A stretch of DNA of 64,000 nucleotides, from the NCBI GenBank assembly GCA_024180945.1, contig JAKSGN010000041.1, positions 992,001 through 1,056,000 on the forward strand, read 5' to 3'. Source of the DNA: Macrophomina tecta (Eukaryota > Ascomycota > Dothideomycetes > Botryosphaeriales > Botryosphaeriaceae). Positions 11,192 through 23,881 of this stretch are shown piece by piece. A program made the translations under genes and the position numbers. A model generated the notes under the pieces. The model was not told the origin of the DNA. It did not search any database and saw only the letters and a program-made list of their open reading frames with translations. Numbering within the stretch: the stretch's first letter is position 1; each line of letters begins with the position of its first letter.

Positions 11192-11863
11192 TTTGGAGGT
11201 TGTTCTGTTGCAGAAAGAGGGTTTGGTTGTTTGCGACAGATGCGGTGCAGGGAGGGAAATGCAGGTGTACGGCTTTGGAGCAGAGGCGAAGTGACTTTTC
11301 CTTCTTATTATGCGCTATCTCTCATTCGCGGTGAAGAAGCACTGGCCTGGACAATGACGATATGACGCTGGTATGCGGCGCTGCGCCGTCCCTGTAACTC
11401 GCGTTGACGTCATGCGCCCCATCCCCCCTCTCCCCGCTCACACGATCCCCCACCACCCCAACCCCAGAACCTGCGGAATTGTCCACGCTTACGACACGGG
11501 GCCGGAGGAAGAAGTAGATCTCTGATCGGTGAGAGGCTAGACGAGATGCGCCGCGGCTTGTGTTCCCGTTGCGTTTTTCTCTTCTGCTTCACTCCGGCTA
11601 TTGGTTGGTCAGCCGGAATTGTTTTTTCCTTCGGCCCTCTAGTTTCACGGCAATCCAATCACTGCTTGCTGATGCTCGGAGACGGTAATTTCTACGCATG
11701 GGCAGTTGAAGCAGTCCGGGGATGTATATTTTCGTTATCGTCGAATAGCTTACTTACATCCGGACGAATGCCTCGACTGCCCATGCACAAGTGCGCTTAC
11801 GTTCTGACGTTTTCTCGTCCCGACCTCGTACCTATTGCTGTTTCTTCCGTGGCCAGACATGGA
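11192..11863. other. Intergenic, no gene seen
   Basis: Promoter side of the CsbD-like gene and 3' side of TRM11. Only short ORFs without motif. Confidence 0.45.
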
Positions 11864-13713
11864 TTATTTAGACTCTGACTTTTGGTTTGCGTCTTCGTCG
11901 GATAACTTGAGGCCTGAGGCCTGCTTGGGAAGTTGCTCTGCCTCTTGCTTGGCCGCGGCGGCAGAGGTTTCATCAGACGGAGGGATCACCTCGTCTTCCG
12001 GGGTTTTGAAGCCTTGGAAATACTGTTGACAAGGATGATTAGCTTTTGTATCCTGCTAAACGCGCATGTAGGAATGGAGGAACAGGCTACCTTCCGGCGG
12101 AAAGAATTCAAGTCATCTGCATGGCCGCCGCCCTCTTTGGTTCGCTTGGTCCAGGCTATAGACTTGTCGACCTGTGCGTCGGGGATACGGCGGTATGTGA
12201 GCAGTCTTCGGGACCCTTTTGAGAGGCGTTAGTCTCGAGATTTGATGGAATGTTACCGAATGAACTTACACTTGTTAAACGGCTGGACGCATACGCTGAC
12301 AAGCTGCAAGCACGGATGGGAGGGGATGGCAAATTCCACGTCCTCGTCGTTCGCCGTCGGCATCCACATTGACAGCCTTCCTTCGTCCACAAGCATGTCC
12401 GTCGCGAACTCCATGATATCGTCCAGCATGGCCTCAAAGCTGTACGGCTTCTTCGGCGGGATATACCCCTCACGCCTAGCACACCCCCAAGTCAGCAACC
12501 GCCAAAAGGTACGAGACAGAAGCAACTCACAAATGCGCCCACACTCCATCAATCATGACGGCCTCCTGGCCCCCTCCATCCTTCCTCCCCAGCACCTTCA
12601 AGCCCTCCCTAACTCCATACGGCGGATCACACACAATTCCATCCAACCACCTCCTTCCAGCCCTCCTCAACGGCGAATTCGTCAAATCCCCCACAAAATC
12701 ATCCATCAACCTCCCCACCAACCCATACTGCCTAAAATTCGCCACGACGCCGTCCCCCTTCCCGCCCTTCCCCCTCACACTCCTCCCGTCGATATCGCTC
12801 CCCAACACAACCGCGCCAAAATGCGCCGCCGCCACCGTGAAACTACCCGTCCCGACAAATGGATCGTAGACGCACTTGCCGGGCGCCGCGAGCGCCATGT
12901 TGGCCGTCACGAGCGCGAGCTCCGCATCCATCGAGGTGGTGCTAATGTACGCCCGCTTCTTCAAATCGTACGTCACCACCGCCTTGCGCCCGCCATCCGC
13001 AATCCACCGGCCGAGGAACACGCGCGTCGGAGCGGGAGCGTCCATCTCGTACTCTTCGAAGATGCAAAGGTGCAGGGAGGCGTCGCGCATGCGGATCGGC
13101 CCCCGGAAGGAGAGGTAGCGGAACGAGTTGATCAGGTCGCGTTGCTGCGACGTGCTGCGCTTGCCTTGGAAGGCGTCGACGGAGAAGCGGAAGGGCGTCG
13201 TGGCGTACGCGGCCCAGCGGTGGGAGGTCCGCGCGGTGACCGAGGCATGGAGGGAGGGGTAGGTGGCACCGCTGCCCCAGAGCTCGTAGATGGCGAGGCT
13301 GAGGATGCTGCGGGTGATGACGGCGCGTGCGGCGTCGTCGGAGGGAAGGGTTACGAGGGCGAACGGAGTCTGTATGGGCGTGTGAGTGGGTGTGCAGGTG
13401 GTAGGTTTTATGGGGGAGAAGGGAGGGTTGGGGATTGTAGGAGAGGTTTTGTTGGAAGAAATAGGTTGGAATGGAGAATGAATGAAGTGACAGAATGGAA
13501 CACGGGATAGGAATTAATTTAGTGACGAAGGTGAGGAAGCTTTGAAAGCTTGAGAGCCTGAGAGGCTCGACGGTAGAGCAATGAAAGTGAACATACACTC
13601 TCAGAATAGGAAATGAATTCCATCCCAACGCCTATGAGTGTAGCTAGTGCCTCAAGCTCAGCTTTGCGAAAGCTTTCGTGCTGCTGCACGCAGCGAATGA
13701 GATACTCTGGCAT
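11864..13713 (-). CDS. TRM11: tRNA (guanine-10-N2) methyltransferase Trm11
   Basis: Catalytic subunit of the Trm11-Trm112 complex that methylates G10 of tRNA with S-adenosylmethionine. Five exons, 13713-13597, 13369-12531, 12475-12270, 12215-12091 and 12022-11864, give 442 aa with continuous phase. The N-terminus MPEYLIRCVQQHESFRKAEL is typical of the family and is only joined to the rest after a 227-base intron. The SAM-binding motif I is VYDPFVGTGSF. The catalytic motif IV is DPPYG, as in N2-guanine methyltransferases. The segment WSRRLLTYRRIP in exon 4 and the charged, Lys-rich tail also match the family. It is unlinked in function to its immediate neighbours. Confidence 0.94.
13370..13596 (-). 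other. Long first intron of TRM11
   Basis: 227 bases, GTATGT...CAG, clearly longer than the other TRM11 introns (54-68 bases). I see no ORF or RNA motif of note in it. Confidence 0.7.
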
Positions 13714-14710
13714 CCTTCTTTTTTTTTTTTTTAGGATTGGTTGTCAAAGCGGGCGTTTTGCTTCGTAGGTGGGAAACCCCCAGCAGATCGGGGAGGAATG
13801 GATGACTACGTCTATCCCTAGCAGACAACCAACGAGTGTGAAGGGCAGATGATATGAGAGGGCGGATGGTGCGCCGCTTTTCCCTGCCAACTTGGGTCTG
13901 CCTATTGCCCCGGGCGTTGATGTTTGCACGGGTTTCGTGGGGAAGGAAGCGGGCAGGCAAGCGAAAATCTTCTCCACTGGGTGCGAGAGTCAAGTCTCCC
14001 AGCCATGCAGACGCACAACAACCGCCGAAAATTGACTTTGTCCGCTTTCATGAGGGATTGTGCCCGCACACGGAGATCAGCCTCCTATTAACTTTTATTT
14101 GATTCACCTGCCCAATCTCATAGCGCGCTTTGCTAGCCCAGGCACTTGGATAGTGATGCACAGTATTTTATGTACATACCCATTGTCTGCACTATTCAAC
14201 CCAAGCAACGAAGCCAAGCCAATGCGCAGTACCCATGCCCTACACGTTTTACCCTACATCGCACTAGTCGGCCGACCGTGTTCGAATGCCTGGGTATCAT
14301 GAATGCCAAATGCAAGCCAGCCGATCAAGGATACCGAGCCACTGTTCGCGAATTATGCGACTTGCGGATTTGCGGCGACTTTCTGTGAAAGTATGCCCTC
14401 CCCTCCCGCCATTGATGCCAGTAAAAACACACCGTATTTTCTCCACAAGGTTCCTATTCGGTTCCCGCCTGATGGCTGTCCGGTACGCCGATGAAATGCA
14501 ATGGACTCATTATCCCTTCGTTGCTCATGTGAAGTCTTGTGTCGTCTTCAGCAACAAGTCTCCCAGACCTTCCCACCTCCCATCCTCTATGCCCGCCTTT
14601 GAAATGAAAAAAAGAAGCGAAAAAGCAAATCACTGAACTCCTTCACGTTTTCGTTTTCCTCGTGCAATCGAACTCAGGCTTGTAACAGGAAACCATGCAA
14701 TACATGCTAG
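13714..14710. other. Intergenic, no gene seen
   Basis: About 1 kb between the TRM11 start and the sirtuin stop. It contains an oligo-T run near 13722-13732 and ORFs of up to 116 codons that lack motifs, start contexts or splice signals. Confidence 0.45.
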
Positions 14711-16622
14711 TCAATGGATCAGCCTCTTCATATCGTTCGGAACGTACGAAGTAGGTGATATGGTGCCCGAACGCGACTGCCTCCTCTTCTCTGACTCCGT
14801 TGACACGTCCAGGTCGCTTTCAGCCTTGATGGCCTTTGTGTCCAGAATGGGAACACGCTTTTGCGGGTCGCTGTGCGGAGGTGCTGTGTTATTCTTTGCT
14901 GACTGTGGTGAAACAGGTGCCATTGGCCCATTGGCGGCATCCGCCTTCTTTCCGCGTTTTTGAGGCCTGCCCTTGGATTCCGATACAGGTTGTGTTGCTG
15001 GCTTAGAGGCATTGAAGGATTTGGTGATTTTCTCATTAGGCCTCGCACCTATAGACGATGCGTTCGCTTTCTTCTTCGGTCCGGGTTTCTTCTTGGTATC
15101 CACCGCCTTCGCAGTCGTAGCTTTCGCCTTGGGCCGTTCAGCAAGAGGAACGTTGGTGATTCGCTTGCCCTTGCCCTGAGAGTTGATTCTCTTGGTCGGG
15201 GTTGACAACTGCGTTTCAACTGTAATTGAGTCCTTAATGTCTTCGTCCTGCGCTTTGATCCTCGGGCTCGCCTGGGGCGTGGGAATGCCGCCTTTGATTT
15301 GATCTAGCTTACGCGGGGAAGGACCAATGCGAACCTCGGGACTCGGTTTCTGCTTCGCGGAGAGATATTCTTCCTCACTGAGAATCTTGTGTTCGCTTGG
15401 GTTCCAAATACGCAGGGCGGCTTCACGGGCAACAGCGTCGCAGGGTCCCTGCACCACCAAGTCCCAACAATTCTCTAGATCCGGCCCCTTCGGTACAGGC
15501 TCGTTATTGATCCAGACAGTGTAGCCATCCTTCCGGTCCCTCACCGTATTGATCATCTCGCGGGTGATGCGCCTCACTCCCGGAACCTTCAATGTCGTAC
15601 CAACAACAATAACAGCGTCCGGGCGCGCTCTCAAATCAGCGGTCGTAACGGAACCAATGGCTTCATCGTCGGGCCCGTTTTCGTTGTAGAGTACCATGCG
15701 AGGGCGTAGCAATCCAATTCCGTGGCTTCTTTTTCCAGCGTGTTGCGTGCGCACTTGATCTGCTTCTTCACATGCCTTGCAGGCGGGAGGGATGGGGCCG
15801 TGAAAAAGATCTGGCTCAAAATCCGTGACATTGTTGCATTTCGCACAGACCATCTTCTCCAAACCACCGTGCAACAGGACGGTCTTGGGCCAGGGCGCCT
15901 TCTGGGGCAGCGGGATTTGAGTGGCCAGCGGCTTCAGCGAGGTTTCGATTCCATCCACATTCTGGGAATAGAGACGCAGTAACCTTCCTTCGGCAGCCAA
16001 GGCGGCGATGAGATGATGGAAGGCGGTGGGCTTGGCCGACTTGGCCTGCTGCGACAGCGACCGAACCATTTCGTGGAACGTCGCGGTGGTGTCGGGATCC
16101 CTGTACACAGACGCGTCGAACAGGTCTTTACCCGATGACTTAAGGTTATGCTGTTTCTTGAGCGAGTTAAACAGTCCCTTCGAAGAGCGAAAGTCGGGAA
16201 CTAGAAGAGATCAGTCGGGGTTCGAGGCGACGCGGGGGCAGCTGGGGGGGCTCACTGCCGGCTGCGACCGAGATACCTGCGCCTACAATCATAACAATCT
16301 TGCGCTTCTTGTGGAGGATTCTGAGCAGCGTATCGAGGGCGGCGCGTTCCTCGTCGCGCACGGAATCGTCCTGCAGGTTCAAGGTCTGAGTGACGCGCGG
16401 TTTGGGCTCGGTAGTTCGTCGTTTCTTGCGCGGAGGGCCGTCATCGTCGCCGGATCGCGCAGGCTCCATGGCGTCCGGGAGCGGTGAACCTTTGGTGGAG
16501 GGGTCCTGCGACGGGGGCGGAGAGGGGAAGCCGAAGTCAGAAGGAGGGCAGGGCGACGACGGCGGTGAGCTCAGCGGCGAGCTCTCGCGTGAACTGCCGG
16601 TGCAAAAGGCGTCGTAGGCCAT
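14711..16622 (-). CDS. NAD-dependent histone deacetylase, Hst3/Hst4-type sirtuin
   Basis: Two exons, 16622-16256 and 16200-14711, give 618 aa. The intron splits the NAD-binding motif: GAGISVAAG ends exon 1 (residues ~114-122) and IPDFRSSKGLF begins exon 2. The catalytic region has QNVDG near 201 and HGG (general-base His) near 232. It is followed by a zinc site of two Cys pairs (VCAKC and CKAC), and NAD contacts VVGTTLKVPGV and INNEP. The insertion RSHGIGLLRPRMVLYNE and the overall layout fit the fungal Hst3/Hst4 group, which removes H3K56 acetylation in the nucleus. The N-terminus is Ser/Pro-rich with a basic cluster PRKKRR, a possible nuclear signal. The last ~200 residues are Lys/Pro/Ser-rich and look disordered. 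Confidence 0.9.
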
Positions 16623-17597
16623 GGTTGTTGGCGGCCGCAGTCGGCAGAGATGAGCGCGGCAGGCACGAAACGGGCGGGGACGTCTAGGTCATGAGCGAAA
16701 GAAGCTCGGCGGAGAAGGGGCTCGACGGAGGGTGTGGGAGCGGCGACGGGCCTCGGCGGAAGTCGCAGCGGGTAAACTGCGAGAAGGCCAGGTCGCGGGT
16801 GAGGATGGGGTTGGGATGAGGTTTGAGGAACGAGGCGTGAGCTGATGGATTTGCTTGGCGGCGCCAGTGACGCCGGCCTTGGTTCGCGCTCTGTTTATTT
16901 TGCCTTGTCCGGGCGTGTTCGCGACTTTTCCAGCCGGCAGCACACAAAGTTGCCCACCTGGCCTTCCGCGGGCGCTCCGAGACCACCTAGCCCGCGCACG
17001 TTGCGACCGTGAGCGCGGCGTCAGAGGCCCAGTTTGGCTTTGACTTGGCCGCGCCCGCTTGATACTAGCTATGTACAGACCGCCCCCTGTCGATGCGGCA
17101 CACAATGGATAAAACGGCGTTTCTGGAGGCCTCACGGCGGTAATGCACGCGTGATGCAGCAGTGCATCGGCTGCCTCAGGGGCGTGCTGGCGGGAGTGTG
17201 CGGGCGCGTCGAGTCCTTGTGTTGTTCCCTTCCCGAACGAAGTAGGTTCTGCAAACAGACTAGCGCCGCTTAGTCACAGGCGAGCTCTCGGCTTGGCTCG
17301 GCGGCCGCCTTGGCTCTCCATCACGACCACGGCACTGAGCTCTGCGGTGAGCTGTTCAGCACCAGGTTTCACCCGCAGCCGATGAGCTGCCATCTTCCGT
17401 GTTCCGCTACATTGCTCTCCGCTCTCCCCCCGCAGCGTGGCCGCCTTTCCGAGTCGCCTGTCGTATAAGTCGGCCCCGGCTATGGAAGCGATCGGTGCTA
17501 AACACTGCTGAAGATCCGCGTTGCCGCTCTTGAGTCCTGCTTGTCGAATCACCATTCGAGCCCTAACGCGCAACTCCCCCGCCGCCTGCTCTGCGGC
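16623..17597. promoter_or_regulatory. Divergent promoter region, sirtuin / MED16
   Basis: 975 GC-rich bases between two divergent start codons. ORFs inside are short and on opposing frames. No RNA gene recognised. Confidence 0.45.
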
Positions 17598-20500
17598 ATG
17601 CCCTTGATCATGGAAGACGACCAGTACATGGATCTCTTCAATGAGGCTGAGCAGATCCCTATCAGCGTACCCACTCCACCCGTGAAGAAGCTCGCTCAGC
17701 GCCTTGATGAATTGGGCGAGTCCGGCTGCTGCCAGTAAGACTCTTACTGTCAGCGCATTCCTCTTCCCCGGACTAATTGCCCCCAGGAAAATCTCGTGGT
17801 CCAAGAGCGGCTGCGTGGCATCCATTACCCGCGATGGCCGTGGCGTGAATTTGCGCGCCTTCCAGCGCAATCCCGCAGATGGCAAGTGGATCTTGGGCGA
17901 AGAAGCGCCGCTTCAAATTCCCTCGGTGCACGAGGAATTTCCACTGGTTCATGTGTCGTGGGGTCATCTTGGAGTTGATCTAGCTGTTGTAGACGCTGCC
18001 GGCAGGATCCTTGTCTACACGGCTGCCCAAGCAGCAGACAGAATGAAGCTCTCAAGAGAGCCTTTTTCCGATCACGAAAGCGAATCAAATGCTCTGGTTG
18101 GGTTGCACTGGTTGCCGGTTGCTCCACAGCAGGTCAAGGTACGTCACAATCCTGATTATTGAAAGTGGTCATGCGTTCTGAGGCCATCGTCAACACTCTC
18201 CTGCAACGTGTGGAACATTGCAATTCTGTTTGGCCACAGACCGCGGCCTTTTCTTTATAACCAAACTGCTTGATACCAATGCTGATGCGATTCAGTATCA
18301 CATGATCTGGTCAGGCGACCGCACAGACGATAAATGGCAGTACCGAATGACAAGCCATCCTTGGAAAGAGCCTCATAATCCTGTGCATCCTCGCCTGTCT
18401 CTAGGCGCATTCATATGCTTCACGCGTGGAGGCACCATCAGGCTCCTTTTCCAGCAACCTGATCAGCAATGGTACGAGGCTACGGCAGAAGTCGAGGCAT
18501 CAAATTCGGCAAAGGATGCTTTCACACACGCATCGTTCACTTCAGATTCAGGTAATTTGCCCGTACATCATGTCGGGACTGGCTGACATTGCAGAACACT
18601 CTCTTCTCCTCGCTACCCACACGGTTTCGGGGTCTATCCTCGTCTATCGAGTAAAGATCAATTGGAACGCACAACCAGGCAAAAGTGCTTCTCCAACGTT
18701 TGATATCTCACCGCTAAAAGCCGAGGACAACTGCTGTCCGCTTGGTACTAACTTCGATACTGGTGATGCTACGCTTGGCCCAAGCCAGAAGCTTTCGCTC
18801 CCCGCGAAGCTCACACATCTTTCCTTCATAGCTACGGGCCCTGATCCCGGCCCCAGTCCTTCGTTTCCCACCGTTCTGGCTGTATTCTGTCACACCCCGG
18901 CGCCTGTACCCTCGCTAATGGATCAAACTCACACTCAACAGCCCCCGTTCAGCATAGTAGCAAGATGGGAACTGCACAGTTCAACGTACAGTCTCCATTC
19001 TGGCTTTGAGCAACTCACCACAAAGAAGAAAGCTCCAGGATCAGTGGGGCAGCGTGTAAGTGCTACTTACCATGCTAAATACCAAATACTCATGAGAATT
19101 TAGCAAAACATGAGCCTCAAACGTTTGCCAGACGTAGTCTTAGGTAGCGCCACGCTCGGCTTTACCAGCCTTGACTTCCATACGAGATTTGCTTTCTACC
19201 AAAGTACTGGAGGCGTTGAGTTCAGAGATCGCTATACCATGGATGTTGTTACGGCAGATTTGAGCGAGAATAAAGTGTCCTCATTACCCCAGGCTGGGTT
19301 CTCATTCCCTGCAAGTGATCCGGGTACGTATTCTCCTACCTTATTCGAATAGCATTTGGCTAATAAAAGGTAAGCCCTCCATATGGTCTTATCACCCAGC
19401 GCTTGCATGCTAGCTCTTTTGCAACCCGACGGAACGATTACGCTGAAGCCCATGGAGTTCGGACTCGGGTCATGGGACAGCGGAGAGAACGATCGTAAGC
19501 CACAGCAAGAAACATACAGTTTCAACGCTGACAGTCGATAGCCAAACTCAACGCGGCGATCGCAGTTCTGGTCTTGCAGTATAGTTCGGCTTCGCTGCAA
19601 TACATGCCTGGAGATGACTTATTTGCCATCATGCCAGCAGACATGGATTACAGTGAGTCGAGTCAAGTTCCAACACTGCTCTGGCTAATTGCTTCAAGAT
19701 CTAAGGCGGTTATTCTTAAGGGGAACACACCATTGTATGAACGTTGTGGCCGATTATCCGCCCGAGGATGCGTCGCAAAAATCCTTCGAAGCAATATTCC
19801 GCAACAATGTACTCCGCGGATGCCTCAGCACTCAAAACCTACTTGGAATGTCGGCCAATGGGTCGCGTGACTTGAGCAGCAAGCTTGCCTGGATAACGCT
19901 CAATCTTCGTTTCACTTCCTTCCTCCTGAGTATCCCGACGAACCAGGCACGAGGAGGTGGACCGGAATCGTTCACGATGGGTTCGTATGTCCCTTCCATA
20001 TCTTTCAAACAGAGACCTGATGTAATGCTACTACCAGAAACCGCCAAATCCGTGACTGGCCTATTGAAGTGGACGATGGATATCATGGTATATATCATGA
20101 ATGATCTCATCGAGCTCAGCCATGAATGCAAAGACCATGAGGCTGACAGAGGATTTGTACAAAAGAGACGTGAGTTAACCATGGCGGTATGTCAAAAGGG
20201 GTTTGAACTGATTGAGATTCGTCATCCAGTCCAAGCGAGACGCTCGCCTGGCCTGTTTCTTTTATTGTGCAGTTTCCCTCGAGCAGTGTTCCGGGTGGCC
20301 CGACAGCCCCTACAGCTCCTGCTGAATATCAGCCAATGGCACATCAAAAACGCACCAACGGTAGTGCATCGATCGGTGTTCAACGGGCTGCTAGCAGCTA
20401 TGATCGGATCACCAGTGCATCCGCCGCACATGGCAGCGCTGGTAGCAGAAGTGGATAATCAAGTGCGGCTGTGTTACACCAAGGCACAATACACAGACGA

Positions 20501-20864
20501 GCGGCGGAGAGCGACCGAGCGAGAAATGCTCATCAGCGCCGAGATCCCAGATGTACTAATGCCTGTAGTTACGAGGCTGCTGACGCACGGCATGGACAAG
20601 CTCCTGGATAACGTGGATTCTGCAAAGGTCCTGTACTGGGACCTTCGGTGGTTAGGGCTGAGCGAGGAAAAGAGAGAGAAGCAATACCTGGAGAAGCATG
20701 CAGTGGACGTGCTGCGGAAGATAGTGATAAGTGGCAAGGATGGCAGGCGGAGGAGGTGTGTCAGATGCAGCAGCGAGATGGAAGACATGGAGTGGATGGG
20801 TGGACAGAACAAGTGTGCTTGCGGAAGCCCTTGGGCCATGGGATCTTTCAGCAAAAGGCCGTAG
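17598..20864 (+). CDS. MED16: Mediator complex subunit 16 (Med16/Sin4)
   Basis: Tail-module subunit of the RNA polymerase II Mediator complex, nuclear. I assemble eight exons: 17598-17734, 17787-18138, 18296-18551, 18595-19055, 19104-19323, 19414-19494, 19542-19652 and 19699-20864, all in phase, 927 aa. The N-terminal domain (KISWSKSGCVASI, then LVGLHWLPV and GAFICFTRGGTIRLLFQ) is the beta-propeller-like Med16 region of filamentous fungi. The C-terminus has a helical region and then a metal-binding-like end: CVRCSSEMEDMEW followed by CACGSPW. Exon 3 is placed at the TTCAG before 18296 because only this acceptor keeps phase. The upstream part of that intron is 157 bases. Identity rests on remembered family features, not a search. 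Confidence 0.85.
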
Positions 20865-21175
20865 GATAGTTCGCGCGAGTTGGCTAGCACCGACAGAGAT
20901 TGAGTGGTTGGCGATTCATGTAGCGGGAGGCTGGGAGCAAGCGCGGAAGTGAGCGACTTTGGTAACTGGACAGGGGTTGAACGACCGCCCCTGCAGCCGC
21001 GCTCTTGCACAGCATGCATCAGCCAGGCACTTGCGGGCAAAGAGGCCAGCTTCAACTGATACCCGCTTATGCTTTGGGCACTAGTGCTCACAGCGCCCCT
21101 CACCATAACAACTGGGGCTGGATGCCCGTAGCGACAGAGGCAGTTTAGCCGCAGTTTCCACGACGCCGACAGCCC
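20865..21175. other. Spacer before the PLC gene
   Basis: 311 bases between the MED16 stop and the next ATG on the same strand. Presumed 3' UTR and promoter; nothing distinctive. Confidence 0.5.
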
Positions 21176-22659
21176 ATGGCTCCTCCGCTGACCATCCGCA
21201 ACCTGACCTCGACGCCCCTTGAGCTGAAGCTCATCGAGCGCTACGAGCCTCTGGGAGCAACCAAGGCCAGGGGCCTGAGCAAGCTGACCCACAATGTCAC
21301 CACGCTCGTGTCGCCCTCGTCCAAGAAGCTCGCCGAGAACGCGCAGAGCTTTGCACGTCAGGGTGCGCTCTGCCTGCCAGCCTGCCATTGTTGAAGCTGC
21401 ATGACGCTTGCTGACTCGTTGCTGCAGACGTGAACATCCGTATCGAGCCCTTCAAGAGCCATACCGCCGACATCAACATCTCGGAACGCGAGCGCGGCAA
21501 GGCGCTGCGCCTGACCTTCGAGACGGATGGCCAGCGTTACCGCCTTGACACGCCTTCCCACGACCGCGCATCGCAGACATTGACGCCCCTCGCCCCCGAT
21601 CCAAAGCGCCACTATACCGCTATTTTCTTCAAGAACAACAACCACCTCGCCGTCTTCTCGTCGGCAAATCTCCAGTGTTGGATGCGCGAGCTCAGCGACG
21701 TTACCCCGCTGTCAGGTCTCTCCATCCCAGGCACCCACAACTCGCCCACCTGCCACCGTGCTCTGCCCTCTGTGCGCTGCCAGGCCGTCTCGCCCAAGGA
21801 GCAGCTGGAGAACGGCGTGCGCTTCTTCGACATCCGCGTCCAGCCCGAACACCCGAACGACCCCGCCAGGGATGGGCTGATCCTCGTTCACGGCGCGTTT
21901 CCCGTCTCGCTGACGGGTTCAAAGCACCTGCGTGGCCTCATCAACGACGTGCACGACTTCCTCAAGCGCAATCCGTCCGAGACGGTCATCGTAAGCCTCA
22001 AGCGCGAGGGCACGGGCAGCTCGACGGATCAGCAGCTTAGCATGATCTTGCACGACCACTACGCGAACGAGGACCCTAGCTGGTGGTACACGGAACCCCG
22101 CATTCCCACGCTGGGCGAGGTGCGCGGCAAGCTTGTGCTGCTGCGGCGGTTCTGCATCGACGACCGGCTCAAGACAGAGCATAACGGGGCGGGCTGGGGT
22201 CTTGATGCGGAGAACTGGGCGTATAACACGCCGGATGACACGCATGGGCTGGTGCGGGTGCAAGACTTCTGCGAGGTGCTCGAAACGGAGAACATACAGA
22301 TCAAGACGCGGTACGCAGAGGAGCACCTGGCGCGAGCGGCCGAATGCGTTGCGCCCCTGCCCGGAATCACTACCGACGCCGTCAACCCGGTGCCGCCGGG
22401 GCCGCTATATCTGAATTTCCTGAGCGCGAGCAATTTCTGGAAGGTCGGCTGCTGGCCCGAGAAGATTGCTGCGAAGCTCAACCCCGCCATGGTGGAATAT
22501 TTGTGTACGAAGCACCATTGCGATGCGAGTCATGGGGACGGCACCACCGGAGTCGTGGTGTGCGACTGGGTTGGCGAGGACGGCGACTGGGATCTCGTGA
22601 GGTGCATCGTCGGGATGAACAGTTTCTTGGAGTCGCGCGAGAAGCAGCAGGCGGCCTAA
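21176..22659 (+). CDS. Phosphatidylinositol-specific phospholipase C X-domain protein
   Basis: Two exons, 21176-21356 and 21428-22659, give 470 aa. After an N-terminal region of about 160 residues, the PI-PLC X domain starts at WMRELSDVTPLSGLSIPGTHNS, which holds the first catalytic His. QLENGVRFFDIRV follows, with the Arg/Asp substrate site. LVHGAFPV holds the second His, then LINDVHDFLKRNPSETVIVSLKR. This is the compact, bacterial-type PLC fold that lacks PH, EF-hand and C2 domains, common in filamentous ascomycetes. It would cleave phosphatidylinositol to a cyclic inositol phosphate and diacylglycerol. There is no signal peptide, so an intracellular location is likely. Confidence 0.88.
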
Positions 22660-22969
22660 AGGGACCCTCTGCCTCCTCAGCACATAGATGCTTCTGCACC
22701 AAGTAAATACGACCCGCTTCTGATGCCTTCGATTCGGGGGTGCCTGCGATTCATGGGTCGGAGATGGCTAGGAACGCGTGCAGATAATTGCCCGATCGGG
22801 GTAGCGCCGCAGTCACCTCCGCGCGTGGGATGACGGCACACCCAAGCAAAGCTCCACAAGCTCGACGGGGAGAACCCCATTTCCTCCTGCCCCTCTGCTC
22901 TTTTGTCGCCCGCCGTTCCCTTTTCCCTCCGAACAACGGTCGCTGTCCCTCCGCCGTTGCCAACACATC
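22660..22969. other. Spacer before the F-box-like gene
   Basis: 310 bases between two same-strand genes, ending in a CT-rich leader. No feature recognised. Confidence 0.5.
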
Positions 22970-23881
22970 ATGGCGTCTGCCGCCGCATGCCCCGCGTTAT
23001 TGCTGCCGCCCACCATGCCCAATCCTTCACCACCCTCGTCGCCACCGGCCCTCGCGCCATTGGACATCGCCTCACCACCAAACCCCTCCTCCGCGGCCGC
23101 CGCCGAGTATCAACCGCAACGTTGCGCCGGCGCGACGAAACCATCAACGGCTTCCATCCCATCCTCAGCAGCAGCGCCACCACCACCATCACCCACCTCA
23201 TACTCCTCCCCGCTCCTTCGCCTACCTCCGGAAATCCGCATACTCATCTACGCCCACCTCACCCCCCCGCAAACGCTCTCGTATCCGCTGGGGCCCAACA
23301 CGGCCATCTCGTCGCTCTCACACCGGCCGCCGCCGCTGGCGCTGCTCCTCTCGTGTCGCACGCTCGCCGCCGAGGCCCTCGACCACTTCTACCGCGTCGC
23401 CCGCTTTGGCATCATGCTCAACCCGCCTGCACCGCTCGCCGACCCGCATTTCCAGCGCCTGAACTCCCTGCCCTTGCTCAGGCGCATCCGCAACTTGGGC
23501 GTGCTCCTGGACTGGGATTTTCCCCGCATGCCGGGATATGCGGCCACCGCGGGGATGGGCGGTTACGAGTTCGGCTTGGAAGCCGAGGTGCCTTTCTTTA
23601 GGCAGGTCATGGATCGGGGACGGTGTGCGGATATGCTGAGGTTGGCGAAGAGATTGGTGGGAGTGCTGGAGAAGGCGGGGGAGTTGAGGGGGTGTTCGGT
23701 CGGGTGGACGGATTTGGTGGAGGGGTGTTGGGAGGAGAAGAGGGGGGTTTTGGAGGTGTTGGTGGGAGGGTTGGCAAGGAGAGGGGTCAAGGTTATGAGG
23801 GGCGGTGTGGTCGCATTGGATGAGCCGGGTGTGGCGAGGTTGTTTGAGGGGTGGGAGGTCGTGGGGGCGAGGGGCCGGTGA
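22970..23881 (+). CDS. Hypothetical protein with F-box/2EXR-like N-terminal motif
   Basis: A single-exon ORF of 303 aa. The first ~80 residues are Pro/Ala/Ser-rich and probably disordered. At about 82-100 comes LLRLPPEIRILIYAHL, the hallmark opening of fungal F-box-like and 2EXR-type domains, followed by LLLSCRTLAAEALDHFYR. This pattern is abundant in Pezizomycotina proteins of unknown function. The C-terminal half is a helical region with no other motif. If it acts as an F-box it would bind Skp1 in an SCF ubiquitin ligase, but this is not shown. Its composition turns strongly G-rich in the last 300 bases. Confidence 0.7.
   Translation: MASAAACPALLLPPTMPNPSPPSSPPALAPLDIASPPNPSSAAAAEYQPQRCAGATKPSTASIPSSAAAPPPPSPTSYSSPLLRLPPEIRILIYAHLTPPQTLSYPLGPNTAISSLSHRPPPLALLLSCRTLAAEALDHFYRVARFGIMLNPPAPLADPHFQRLNSLPLLRRIRNLGVLLDWDFPRMPGYAATAGMGGYEFGLEAEVPFFRQVMDRGRCADMLRLAKRLVGVLEKAGELRGCSVGWTDLVEGCWEEKRGVLEVLVGGLARRGVKVMRGGVVALDEPGVARLFEGWEVVGARGR

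Noticed and set aside
12242..13510. 422-codon plus-strand ORF
   Set aside because: It is the antisense of the Trm11 coding exons. The minus strand has clear SAM-binding and DPPYG motifs; the plus translation is His/Arg/Pro-rich with no domain.
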